From Gemmatimonadota bacterium (GTDB lineage: Bacteria; JBHIER01; G020348925): a stretch of 64,000 nt of DNA. Of the stretch, positions 50,150 to 58,012 are shown piece after piece. The stretch's first letter is position 1. Each line of letters opens with the position of its first letter. The stretch is taken from assembly GCA_020348925.1 (NCBI GenBank), contig CP070758.1, positions 402,497 to 466,496 of the forward strand, in the 5' to 3' direction. The notes below the pieces were generated by a model. The model made no database searches. It was given only the letters and a program-made list of their open reading frames with translations, and had not been told where the DNA came from. The translations under genes and the position numbers were made by a program.

Positions 50150-50473
50150 ATGGAACATACCTATGAAGAACTGAAGAAAAAGACGGTGGCGGACCTTCGG
50201 GAGATTGCATCAGGTATTGAGCACGAGGCGGTCAAGGGCTATACTCAGTTGAATAAAGAACATCTCTTGAAAGCCATATGCGATGCCCTGAACATCGATA
50301 TGTACGCCCACCACGAGATAGTGGGCATCGACAAGGGTGCCATCAAAGCGAAGATCAAAGCTTTGAAGGTGAAGCGGGACGAGGCGTTTGAAGCCCACGA
50401 TCATGCCCAACTGAAAGTTGTCAGACGAAAAATCCACAGGCTCAAAAGGTCGCTGCGAAGAGCCATGGTTTAA
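50150..50473 (+). CDS. Small Rho-N/SAP-like helical protein
   Basis: 107 residues; AAGGAGGATAAAGGCG precedes the ATG. The N-terminal EELKKKTVADLREIASGIEHEAVKGYTQLNKEHLLKAICDALNI has the helix-extended-loop-helix spacing of Rho N-terminal/SAP-like domains. The rest is a charged coiled helix (KAKIKALKVKRDEAFEAHDHAQLKVVRRKIHRLKRSLRRA). The basic character suggests nucleic-acid binding, but this is inference. A GNAT gene follows after eight bases. Confidence 0.72.
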   Translation: MEHTYEELKKKTVADLREIASGIEHEAVKGYTQLNKEHLLKAICDALNIDMYAHHEIVGIDKGAIKAKIKALKVKRDEAFEAHDHAQLKVVRRKIHRLKRSLRRAMV

Positions 50474-50481
50474 GACTGCAG

Positions 50482-50910
50482 ATGGAGATTCGCCCCTATT
50501 CCGATTCGGACGAGGCAGCTGTCGCAAAATTGTGGCGTGAGGTTTTCCCCGAGGCACCCTCATGGAATCTCCCCGAAACTGATATTCGGCGCAAGCGTGC
50601 AATTCAACCAGAACTTTTTCTCGTGGCCACCAGTGATTCATCGATCGTCGGTACTGCTATGGCCGGCTATGACGGCCACCGGGGATGGGTGTATTACGTG
50701 GCGGTCAGTCCAAAACACCGAAGGCAGGGAATCGGTTCCACTCTCATGAAGAGGGTGGAACAGGATCTCGCCGAGTTGGGCTGTCCAAAACTCAACCTCC
50801 AGGTTCGGACCGAGAACGAAGAGGTCGTCGCCTTCTATAAGAAACTGGGCTATACGGTTGAGGAACGGGTGAGCATGGGAAAACACCTGGAGAGAAGCAA
50901 TGGGTCTTAG
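50482..50910 (+). CDS. GNAT acetyltransferase, YpeA-like
   Basis: 142 residues. The acetyl-CoA-binding motif is YVAVSPKHRRQGIGSTLMKRVEQDL (Q/RxxGxG/A). KLNLQVRTENEEVVAFYKKLGYTVEERVSMGKHL forms motif B of the fold and ends as in the YpeA group. It transfers acetyl groups to an unknown amine. It lies eight bases after the preceding small gene and is probably cotranscribed with it. Confidence 0.9.
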   Translation: MEIRPYSDSDEAAVAKLWREVFPEAPSWNLPETDIRRKRAIQPELFLVATSDSSIVGTAMAGYDGHRGWVYYVAVSPKHRRQGIGSTLMKRVEQDLAELGCPKLNLQVRTENEEVVAFYKKLGYTVEERVSMGKHLERSNGS

Positions 50911-51013
50911 GAAACAATCATTCAAAATTTCAGGTCCCTTTGACTTCGTCCGCCTCTTTGTCAAAGATATCCCACAGTGGAGCGCTTTGGCCCGACGGCT
51001 CTTCGTATTATAA
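50900..51013 (+). CDS. Possible 37-residue peptide or truncated gene start
   Basis: An ATG overlapping the GNAT stop region has GGAGAG five bases upstream and reads MGLRKQSFKISGPFDFVRLF... to a TAA at 51011. Codon choice looks coding-like, but the product is not recognised and is very short. It could be the remaining start of a lost gene. Confidence 0.22.
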   Translation: MGLRKQSFKISGPFDFVRLFVKDIPQWSALARRLFVL

Positions 51014-51755
51014 AAGCGACGCCGTATTGTGGATCTCATATCCTAAAAAAGGTTCAAAGATGGAGACTGATATGTCGCTCGATTTGGGCTGGGATACAAT
51101 AACCCAGACCGAAGTAAGATCCGTTTCGCAGGTGTCCGTCTATAATAGACATTGGAACTCAGACAAGCATAAAAGTGGGTCGAATTGGACCCACTTTCGA
51201 TCGTATCTGAGTTCCTTCGGCCCCTTTCATCTTTTTCATCCGATCGAAAACTTTTCGTGTCCGTTTTCAATGCATTCCTTAACTGTTGGCAGCACAATAG
51301 GATTTCAAAAAAGAGCTGCGCCAGCCTTGATTCGAATTGAAATTGGCACAAGGTTTGCATAGTTAAGACTTCCATGTGACGACTATTGAGGTAGAAATGA
51401 TAGCGGTAATTATGAGAAAGGAGGTATACATTGTAGAATATTTCCCTTGAACTGTTCATCGGGTCTAGGAGTGTTGCTCCTTGCCAAAACAAAGGAACAC
51501 GTTTTGGGGGATAAAAGAAGGAATCTTTGCACTGAAGAACAACATGTGCTGCATTTGTTGTGCAAGAAGCAATACGGGCTCTTTAGTCTTCCACTGACAC
51601 CTAAGATTTCAATAATACGGGGCAATGATGCATGAAGAAGGCAATCACTCCGTTATCGGGAAATCTTTGAAGAGAAAGTTCTCTCAGGTAGTATTATTGC
51701 CGATTCAGACACTCAGGGGATTGGACAGCACCTTAACATACAAGGAGATAACATC
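50911..51755. other. 845-base region without a convincing gene
   Basis: Long frames on both strands (50940-51362 plus, 51043-51492 minus, 51447-51635 plus) have no ribosome site and no recognisable product. The stretch holds the hairpin at 51172-51197. It also holds a coding-like scrap after ATG 51412, which has an AAAGGAGGT-like context and reads MRKEVYIVEYFP then TGA. It looks like a graveyard of decayed genes. Confidence 0.45.
51172..51197. repeat. Perfect 10-bp hairpin
   Basis: AAAGTGGGTC (51172-51181) pairs with GACCCACTTT (51188-51197) around GAATTG. There is no T tract beyond the TTT of the arm, so termination is doubtful. Confidence 0.45.
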
Positions 51756-52163
51756 ATGAAAACATCCATTGCAGCGATTTGTATTTTTTGTCTTGCATCG
51801 GCCTCTTTTTTGGGAAATGCATACTCAAGTATGGGGAATCCGTCTGTTGCGGCAACAGAACCTGTGAGTATCAAAATCTCGCCCAATACGATCATTCTTG
51901 AAGCGGACGTTGTATGGGTTACGGTTCACACCAATATCCCTTTGAGCAAGGTTGACTGTTCCACCCTGGTGCTTAACGATATCCCGGTGGCCTGGACAAA
52001 GGCCGACGCCAAGGGAAATCTTGTTGCCAAATTCCACCATTCCGAAGTTGAAGAGATCGTTGAACCACCGCAGGCCACCCTGACCCTCACCGGAGCTACC
52101 AAAGACGGTGTCCTCTTTTCCGGTTCCGATACCATTGCGGTGCGAGAGACCAACCGCAAATGA
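51756..52163 (+). CDS. Small secreted protein, unknown
   Basis: 135 residues; AAGGAGATAACATC precedes the ATG. Signal peptide MKTSIAAICIFCLASASFLGNAYS. The mature part ISPNTIILEADVVWVTVHTNIPLSKVDCSTLVLNDIPVAWTKADAKGNLVAKFH...ATLTLTGATKDGVLFSGSDTIAV has the strand pattern of an Ig-like or cohesin-like beta-sandwich. I do not recognise a family. It ends before a strong terminator and appears monocistronic. Confidence 0.7.
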   Translation: MKTSIAAICIFCLASASFLGNAYSSMGNPSVAATEPVSIKISPNTIILEADVVWVTVHTNIPLSKVDCSTLVLNDIPVAWTKADAKGNLVAKFHHSEVEEIVEPPQATLTLTGATKDGVLFSGSDTIAVRETNRK

Positions 52164-52258
52164 TTGACAGAACATCTACCGTTTTTTGAGAAAGCTCGAA
52201 GAGCTACCTGGAGAACGTATTTATCGGACTCGATTGAATAATCGATCTGCTGGAAGTG

Positions 52259-52294
52259 GGCCGCCAGAGATTTAGATCTCTGGCGGCCTTTCTT
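52259..52294 (+). terminator. Rho-independent terminator
   Basis: GGCCGCCAGAGAT (52259-52271) pairs exactly with ATCTCTGGCGGCC (52276-52288) around TTAG and is followed by TTTCTT. Confidence 0.88.
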
Positions 52295-52339
52295 ATTTCA
52301 ACCTATGCTGAGGGATTTATGAACTCAATGTACAAGGTT

Positions 52340-52450
52340 TGTCATTCTGAATCCCGAATCAAGTTCGGGACAGGCTCCGCAAGGCGAAGTGAAGAATCTC
52401 ACTCATGAGGTTAGAGATTCTTCGCCCGATAAATCGGACTCAGAATGACA
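52340..52450. repeat. 111-bp palindromic MITE/REP-like element
   Basis: The ends are perfect 11-base inverted repeats, TGTCATTCTGA (52340-52350) and TCAGAATGACA (52440-52450). Inside, GAAGAATCTC and GAGATTCTTC face each other, as do CCCGAA/TTCGGG, so the element folds end to end. The TGTCATTCTGA...GAAGAATCT wording is that of intergenic palindromic elements common in environmental genomes. It carries no gene. Confidence 0.75.
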
Positions 52451-52824
52451 TTTCAGTAATGTTGTTTACCAAGAATCGCTCAATTTAGGTTCAAATATGT
52501 TTTTGAAATTTCGATACTGCCTCTTTTGTAATCCTCGTCTCCTCATCCTGTGAAACTTCAGACCATAGAGGAACGATCCGTTTCATGTATATGAACTCCT
52601 CTTCGCCCATTCAAATCGAAACATCCGAGCCCAGGGGATACTCTCACATTCATCAAGAATGTCCTTGACAAACAATACCGTGATTACTATTTTCGCACAA
52701 TCGTGCTGGTGCAGTATAAAAATTTCTATACTTACGATTACGAAAAAGCAATTGAGTCATGTGTCCTCTTTGGAAAAACCGAATGAGAAGGGATCAACCC
52801 AAGTAGAGAACAGGGGGTATAAAA
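52451..52824. other. 374-base region upstream of the nfeD-SPFH-hgcAB group
   Basis: It contains a promoter candidate (52665-52693) and two small hairpins in the expected leader: GCAC-AATC-GTGC at 52696-52707 and AGTATA...TATACT at 52713-52732. A stop-free frame of about 65 codons ending near 52786 (containing QYRDYYFRTIVLVQYKNFY) has no early start codon. It may be the tail of a lost gene. Confidence 0.4.
52665..52693 (+). promoter_or_regulatory. Candidate promoter of the nfeD-SPFH-hgcAB transcript
   Basis: TTGACA (52665-52670, perfect), a 17-base spacer, TATTTT (52688-52693, four of six). It faces the NfeD gene, about 130 bases before its ATG, and no better promoter was seen between there and hgcA. 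Confidence 0.5.
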
Positions 52825-53271
52825 ATGGCCATTGAGGCGTGGTGGTTATGGATGGCTCTGGCCGCCATATTTATTGTGGGCGAAATATTTACGGCGGGTT
52901 TTTTTATTCTGTGGTTCGGGATCGGCGCACTTGTGGCCGGCATTCTTGCTCTTTTGGGGCTGGGTGCTGTCTGGCAATGGGGTGGTTTTGTTGTCGTGTC
53001 GGGAGTTTTGTTTGCGGTTTCGAGAAAATTTGCTGACCGGTTTACAAAAAAGCAGCCGCCGGGTGTTGGTGCCGATCGTTTTGTCGGCAAGGTGGGCACG
53101 GTTCTGGAAGAGATCGATAATATGAAGAACACCGGACGCGTCCGACTGGACAGGGAGGAGTGGAGGGCGGAAAGCGAAACAGGTGATATCTTACCGGAGG
53201 GGGCGCAGGTAAAAGTTATTCGCCTTGATGGCGTGCACCTTATTGTCACATTCGCAAAGGAAGGAGAATGA
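52825..53271 (+). CDS. NfeD-like membrane protein
   Basis: 148 residues; a G-rich site (AGGGGGT) precedes the ATG. The N-terminus has two or three hydrophobic helices ([42 protein letters not shown]... region). The C-terminus is the NfeD OB-fold ([55 protein letters not shown]). Such proteins partner with SPFH/stomatin proteins in membrane microdomains, and here the SPFH gene starts one base after the stop. It is the first gene of the likely operon leading to hgcAB. Confidence 0.92.
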   Translation: MAIEAWWLWMALAAIFIVGEIFTAGFFILWFGIGALVAGILALLGLGAVWQWGGFVVVSGVLFAVSRKFADRFTKKQPPGVGADRFVGKVGTVLEEIDNMKNTGRVRLDREEWRAESETGDILPEGAQVKVIRLDGVHLIVTFAKEGE

Positions 53272-53272
53272 C

Positions 53273-54157
53273 ATGGTTCCATTATTTGTCATTGTTGCGT
53301 TCGTCGTATTAATCATTGCGGCGACAGGAATAAAAATCGTCCGACCCTGGCAAAAGGCATTGATTGAGAGGCTTGGGAAATATCAACGGACAGCGGGCAG
53401 CGGTCTTTCGATCATCATTCCCTTTCTTGAACGAATGATCAAGGTCGACATGCGGGAACAGGTTGTAGACGTCCCCCCTCAAGACGTCATCACGAAAGAT
53501 AATGTGGTCGTCGAGGTGGATGCTGTGGTCTACTACGAGGTAACGGATCCAATCAAGGTCACCTATAACGTCGCCAATTTCTATATGGCTGCGACCAAGT
53601 TGGCCCAGACGAACCTGAGGAATCTTGTCGGTGATATGGCCTTGGACGAATCACTCACATCCAGGGAGACCATTAATACGAAATTGCGCCAGATTCTTGA
53701 TGACGCCACAGATAAATGGGGGACGAAGGTAACCAGAGTCGAACTTCAGAGGATTGAGCCTCCCACAGACGTCACGGATGCCATGCACCGTCAGATGAAG
53801 GCTGAACGGGACAGGCGGGCTATGATCCTCGAGGCTGAGGGACAGAAGAGGTCAGCCATTCTCAAAGCCGAGGGCGAAGCCGAGGCGATAAAAAAAGTGG
53901 CCGACGCTGAAAAGTATCAGAAGTTAACCGTCGCTCAAGGTGAAGCGGAAGCTATATCCACCGTCTACAAAGCGATCCACGACGGTAATCCAACAAATGA
54001 TCTCATTGCCATCAAATATCTCGAAGCCTTGCAGAAGATTGCTGATGGGAAGGCGGCCAAAATATTTTTACCTTTTGAGGCCTCAGGCGTATTGGGCAGC
54101 ATCGCCGGTATAGGTGAGCTGTTTCAGGAAAAATTCTCCTCGGAAAAGAACGAATAA
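53273..54157 (+). CDS. SPFH/Band 7 (stomatin/QmcA-type) protein
   Basis: 294 residues from ATG 53273 (AAAGGAGAATGAC upstream). An N-terminal anchor ([18 protein letters not shown]) precedes the SPFH domain, beginning [24 protein letters not shown] and continuing [26 protein letters not shown] long Ala/Glu-rich helix follows ([17 protein letters not shown]), then [13 protein letters not shown]. Stomatin-like proteins oligomerise in membranes and scaffold complexes with NfeD. Only 24 bases separate it from hgcA, so the four genes may form one transcript. Confidence 0.93.
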   Translation: MVPLFVIVAFVVLIIAATGIKIVRPWQKALIERLGKYQRTAGSGLSIIIPFLERMIKVDMREQVVDVPPQDVITKDNVVVEVDAVVYYEVTDPIKVTYNVANFYMAATKLAQTNLRNLVGDMALDESLTSRETINTKLRQILDDATDKWGTKVTRVELQRIEPPTDVTDAMHRQMKAERDRRAMILEAEGQKRSAILKAEGEAEAIKKVADAEKYQKLTVAQGEAEAISTVYKAIHDGNPTNDLIAIKYLEALQKIADGKAAKIFLPFEASGVLGSIAGIGELFQEKFSSEKNE

Positions 54158-54181
54158 CATAGAACGGTATATATATCGGTT

Positions 54182-55198
54182 ATGAAACCGAAGACAAATA
54201 CTCAACAGCGCCCAACTGATATACCGGTTGTGACGCATCATATCACTCCTGCAGATCGTTGGGACCACTTTGTAGCCCATTGGGGCGTAAACCGCAGGGG
54301 CCGTCGCGTGAAACCGGGATTGTACGCCTTGGGTAAGCCCACAGGGGATTCACCCGTCTTGGTTACAGCCAATTACACCCTCAGTTTCGATGCACTCCGC
54401 TCTGCTTCAGCAGGTTTTGATTGTTATATAATGGTCTTAGATACAAAAGGAATCAACGTCTGGTGCGCCGCCGGCAAGGAAACCTTTGGCACGGAGGAAC
54501 TGGTCCATCGGATCGAAATCACTGCCCTCAGCACTATTGTGGATCATCGGATTCTCATTCTTCCGCAATTGGGTGCCAGCGGAGTGGCTGCTCACGAGGT
54601 GAAGAGCCGGACGGGATTCAGCGTCGAATACGGCCCCATCCGTGCCAAGGATCTTCAGGAATATCTCAAAACCCGAGAGGCCACACCTGAGATGAGACGC
54701 GTGCGCTTCGACCTGCTCGACCGGTTGATTCTGATTCCTGTTGAGCTTGTTCATTTTCTACTGCCCATGGTAATAGCCGCAATTGTACTCTATTTTTTAG
54801 GCGGACCTCAAGTGGCTGCAGCCTCGATCGTGGCCATCCTTGCTGGTACTGTAATATTTCCTCTCGTGCTGCCCTGGATCCCGACACCCAACTTCAGCAC
54901 AAAGGGGTTTCTTCTGGGAATTGTCGTCATCCTGCCCTTTGCCCTGGCATTACTCTGGGATAATCCCGAAACGATGGTGTGGCAGCGTGCCGGTAAGGCA
55001 CTCGCCATAGCTTTGGCCTTTCCGCCAGTAACGGCGTTTTTGGCATTAAACTTTACTGGCTCAACCCCAATTACCTCAAAAAGCGGGGTCGAGTGTGAGA
55101 TCCATACATACATACCTATCATGGCATGGATGTTCGGCGGTGGCCTTGTCGTGACTGTAATCCTCTTGATTCTCAATATATTAGGGGGTGTTCTATGA
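54182..55198 (+). CDS. hgcA: HgcA, corrinoid protein for mercury methylation
   Basis: 338 residues, the usual HgcA length. The N-terminal corrinoid-binding domain contains the diagnostic cap-helix NVWCAAGK (Asn92-Lys99). Cys95 is the predicted lower ligand to cobalt, and GFSVEYGPIRAKD is another conserved block. The C-terminal half has five hydrophobic segments (about 183-207, 212-233, 242-259, 270-291 and 310-336), matching the five-helix membrane domain. HgcA passes a methyl group from its corrinoid to Hg(II), giving methylmercury. The ribosome site is weak. The TGA overlaps the hgcB start by four bases. Related CFeSP proteins lack this motif and the membrane part. Confidence 0.95.
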   Translation: MKPKTNTQQRPTDIPVVTHHITPADRWDHFVAHWGVNRRGRRVKPGLYALGKPTGDSPVLVTANYTLSFDALRSASAGFDCYIMVLDTKGINVWCAAGKETFGTEELVHRIEITALSTIVDHRILILPQLGASGVAAHEVKSRTGFSVEYGPIRAKDLQEYLKTREATPEMRRVRFDLLDRLILIPVELVHFLLPMVIAAIVLYFLGGPQVAAASIVAILAGTVIFPLVLPWIPTPNFSTKGFLLGIVVILPFALALLWDNPETMVWQRAGKALAIALAFPPVTAFLALNFTGSTPITSKSGVECEIHTYIPIMAWMFGGGLVVTVILLILNILGGVL

Positions 55199-55500
55199 TC
55201 AATGCATATACGACCAATACACTAACGTATAATTCAGAACTGTGCACCGGATGTAAAATGTGCAGCACGGTGTGCCCGCAGGCTGTATTTGCGCAGGAGA
55301 AACAAATTGCCCGGATTGTCAATCCGGAAAGCTGTATTGAATGTGGAGCCTGTCAGCGAAATTGTCCCACAGGTGCGATTTTTGTGGAGAGTGGTGTTGG
55401 GTGCGCGTATGCGATGATGTATGCAGCCTTGACCGGTAAAAAAGAGCCGACTTGCGGAGGCGAGGATGAGCCGTCTTGCTGCTGCTCTTCGGACAATTAG
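55195..55500 (+). CDS. hgcB: HgcB, ferredoxin partner of HgcA
   Basis: 101 residues from ATG 55195, overlapping hgcA (ATGA), with GGGGGTG seven bases upstream. Two [4Fe-4S] motifs are complete: CTGCKMCSTVCP (Cys17, 20, 23, 27) and CIECGACQRNCP (Cys47, 50, 53, 57). The extra conserved Cys70 (VGCAYAMMYAALTGK) and a C-terminal Cys cluster (CCC, 95-97) are HgcB hallmarks thought to bind mercury. HgcB reduces the HgcA corrinoid and may deliver Hg(II). Pairing with hgcA makes the call firm. Confidence 0.95.
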   Translation: MINAYTTNTLTYNSELCTGCKMCSTVCPQAVFAQEKQIARIVNPESCIECGACQRNCPTGAIFVESGVGCAYAMMYAALTGKKEPTCGGEDEPSCCCSSDN

Positions 55501-55771
55501 GAAAGTTTGAGGAAATAATTATAAGTGATAGAAAAATGAAAAAGTTCCGATCCCTCTTTCCGTTAAAATTGCACCCGGAACGGAGCCCGTAAAGTTTTAT
55601 TCAGATGATTCGGAGCCTGATTCATTCATAAACTCGTACAACGCGAATCAGAGAGATATGTCTGTATTCAGGTTACGTCACATCATCTGATATGACAACC
55701 TTTTAGGCTGTGAATTTCGTAACATATCATTTATATATTTATCACTGTGCCTCCCTGTGGGATAATTTAAT

Positions 55772-55804
55772 ATTCTCCGGAGCCTCTGCGTCTCTGCGGA
55801 GAAT
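55772..55804. repeat. CTCTGCGTCTCTGCGG-type palindromic repeat
   Basis: ATTCTCCG (55772-55779) pairs with CGGAGAAT (55797-55804). The loop reads GAGCCTCTGCGTCTCTG, a wording seen in widespread intergenic repeats. Confidence 0.4.
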
Positions 55805-56029
55805 AATCAAGGTCAGACGTCAAAATTTTCAGTGTTCAATCCCAATAAATCACAAGCGCAGTGCTTGTATTTCGAAACATTCTTCGCGGCGCTGAAACCC
55901 TGTTTCTTTGAAAAATGGCTTTGAAACCTGCCACACGTGAAATTGTTTTGTACAATCATAAAAGCTTTATATACAGCAAGTTAGGAAATTTACACCCGGA
56001 TCGTATTGGATGGGTCAGATAAAATTTTC

Positions 56030-56058
56030 TTGACAATATTATTTCGGCGCACTATTAT
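56030..56058 (+). promoter_or_regulatory. Near-consensus sigma70 promoter of the HU gene
   Basis: TTGACA (56030-56035, perfect), a 17-base spacer, TATTAT (56053-56058, five of six). About 60 bases before the HU ATG. Confidence 0.75.
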
Positions 56059-56117
56059 ATGTGGAAAGAAAATAACAAGTTAAACATTCCTTTTCACCAC
56101 TATCAGAGGAGGAGGAC

Positions 56118-56414
56118 ATGACCATAACTAAGAAGGATCTGGCCTTGAAGGTCAACGAGGTTACGGGACTCAGGAAGAACATGTCGGCAAAGGTTGTGGA
56201 CGCCCTGTTTGCCAGCATGCGGGATACCTTGATTGAAGGAAACCGCATTGAGATTAGGGGCTTCGGGGTGTTTGAGGTAAAAGATACCAAGCCCAAGCCT
56301 GCGGCCCGAAATCCGCGGACGGGCGAGATCATTTATGTGCCCGCTCGTCGGAAGACACACTTCAAACCGGGAAAACTGTTGAAAAAAGAATTGCACAAGC
56401 CACTTGAGGAATAG
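56118..56414 (+). CDS. HU/IHF-family DNA-binding protein
   Basis: 98 residues; GAGGAGGAGGAC precedes the ATG. The whole HU fold is visible: MTITKKDLALKVNEVTGL (helix 1), VDALFASMRDTLIEGNRIEIRGFGVFEVK (helix 2 and saddle) and ARNPRTGEIIYVPARRKTHFKPGKLLK (DNA-binding arm with the Asn-Pro tip). It bends and packages DNA as a dimer. Its strong promoter fits an abundant protein. Whether it is HU or IHF-like cannot be told. With the Lys-rich protein at 21689 it is one of two nucleoid-type proteins here. Confidence 0.95.
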   Translation: MTITKKDLALKVNEVTGLRKNMSAKVVDALFASMRDTLIEGNRIEIRGFGVFEVKDTKPKPAARNPRTGEIIYVPARRKTHFKPGKLLKKELHKPLEE

Positions 56415-56590
56415 CGAAAAAACCGAGAAGCGATTATTTACCAATAAAATCGAAGCGTTGCTGGTGCGACAGTTTTCGTCCTTATACGTCAATAATGCAA
56501 GGATAGAGCTTCGGGTGATCAATTTGTTAATTAAGCCGAAGCCCTTCTTCGCTTGATAAGGATTTAACCTTAGGGACATTCGTATCCATA

Positions 56591-57754
56591 TTGCACTCTT
56601 TAGATCCGCCTCCACAACGGCAATATTATTATATTAATACAGATTCTGCTCTCAGGAAACTCCTAAACCACATGAGGCAGACGGCCCGGATCGCCCTCGA
56701 TACGGAAGCCGATAGTCTGCATCATTACTTCGAAAAAGTTTGTCTGATTCAAGTAACGCTTGACCGAATAAACTATATTGTCGATCCATTATCAGGTATC
56801 AACCTTTCGCAATTCCTGAGCATCCTCTCCGACAAGCCTCTTGTCCTGCACGGTGCCGATTATGACTTGCGTATGCTCCGGATAACGTATAGTTTCCGGG
56901 CCGACCGGGATGTGTCGGACACCATGCTGGCGGCACAACTCCTCGGCTACGAACAGTTCGGTTTGGCGGCGCTGGTGCAACGCTTCTTTGAAACGACGTT
57001 GACTAAAAGCGGGCAGAAGTCCGATTGGTCTCGACGACCGTTGAGCCAAAAGCAGTTGGAATATGCCAGCAATGATACGCGCTTTCTTGAACCGCTGGCG
57101 AAGACGCTTCACGGTCAATTGCATAAACTCGGCCGGTGGGATTGGTACCGGGAAACATGCGCTCGCATGGTCGAATCCACCAAACATAATAGCTTTTTGC
57201 GTGATTCCGAAAACGCTTGGCGCATTAAGGGCTGGAGCTCCTTGGACAGAAGACAGCTGGCTTTTCTGCGCCAAATATGGAATTGGAGAGAACACGAAGC
57301 AAAAAGGGCCGATCTGCCACCCTTCAGGGTCATGAACAACCAACAAATAATAGACCTTGCGGTTTGGTCGGCTTCACACCCGAAAGGTTCGCTCGCTGAA
57401 GGTCCCAAGTTGCCGCGCCATATGAGGGGACATCGTCTCGAGCGTCTTCAGAAGATTATTCGGGTAGCGCAGAAGATTCCGGAATCCCAATGGCCCGAAA
57501 AGCAAAGACAGAAATTTCCAACGTACCTCGAACCCGATCTGAAGCAAATTATTGAAGACCTGCAAACCGAATGTTCTCTTAGAGCGGAGGAGCTGAATAT
57601 AACCCCCCCGGCTTTAGCCCCCCGGGCAGCACTGGTGACAATTGCCCGGAATCGCCCTGTAAACATAAAAGAAATCATGGCTTGTGGCCTCATGCGCTGG
57701 CAGGCCACTATATTGGAACCGAGAGTCAGAGGGATTCTAAAAAAATACGAGTGA
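56591..57754 (+). CDS. rnd: Ribonuclease D-like exonuclease
   Basis: 387 residues; TTG start at 56591, as no ATG lies before the first catalytic motif. The DEDDy active site is seen in ARIALDTEADS (Asp, Glu), VLHGADYDLRML (Asp) and LEYASNDTRFLEPL (Tyr, Asp). C-terminal HRDC-like helices follow (RQLAFLRQIWNWREHEAKRADLPPFRVMNN). RNase D trims 3' ends of tRNAs and other stable RNAs. Length and domain order match the family. Confidence 0.92.
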   Translation: MHSLDPPPQRQYYYINTDSALRKLLNHMRQTARIALDTEADSLHHYFEKVCLIQVTLDRINYIVDPLSGINLSQFLSILSDKPLVLHGADYDLRMLRITYSFRADRDVSDTMLAAQLLGYEQFGLAALVQRFFETTLTKSGQKSDWSRRPLSQKQLEYASNDTRFLEPLAKTLHGQLHKLGRWDWYRETCARMVESTKHNSFLRDSENAWRIKGWSSLDRRQLAFLRQIWNWREHEAKRADLPPFRVMNNQQIIDLAVWSASHPKGSLAEGPKLPRHMRGHRLERLQKIIRVAQKIPESQWPEKQRQKFPTYLEPDLKQIIEDLQTECSLRAEELNITPPALAPRAALVTIARNRPVNIKEIMACGLMRWQATILEPRVRGILKKYE

Positions 57755-58012
57755 TCTCATAAAAAATTTTCTTATTTCGGAACATGGCTCGGCGTCACCT
57801 CAGCAATCCATGGAATTATTCACCTCATCCGTTACAGGCAAATAAACTTCTGCGTAAGAATCCTCTTTATTTTCCCTCCTCCTCGTTGTAAATTATAGAT
57901 TCTTGTGGTTTTGTATTGTACAAAAACAAAGATGTTGAGAAGGAGAATGACGGTTGCGTTCGTCTCATGCAACAAAACCATGTGTAACCATTTACCATAG
58001 GAAGGAAATAAT

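Larger units (their letters stand above)
55501..56117. other. 617-base region between hgcB and the HU gene
   Basis: No gene is supported. It has an intergenic palindrome (55772-55804) and the HU promoter (56030-56058). No clear terminator for hgcB was found. Confidence 0.45.

Noticed and set aside
50940-51492. Two 140-150-codon frames on opposite strands as genes
   Set aside because: They overlap each other, lack ribosome sites, and include a perfect hairpin; composition does not look coding.
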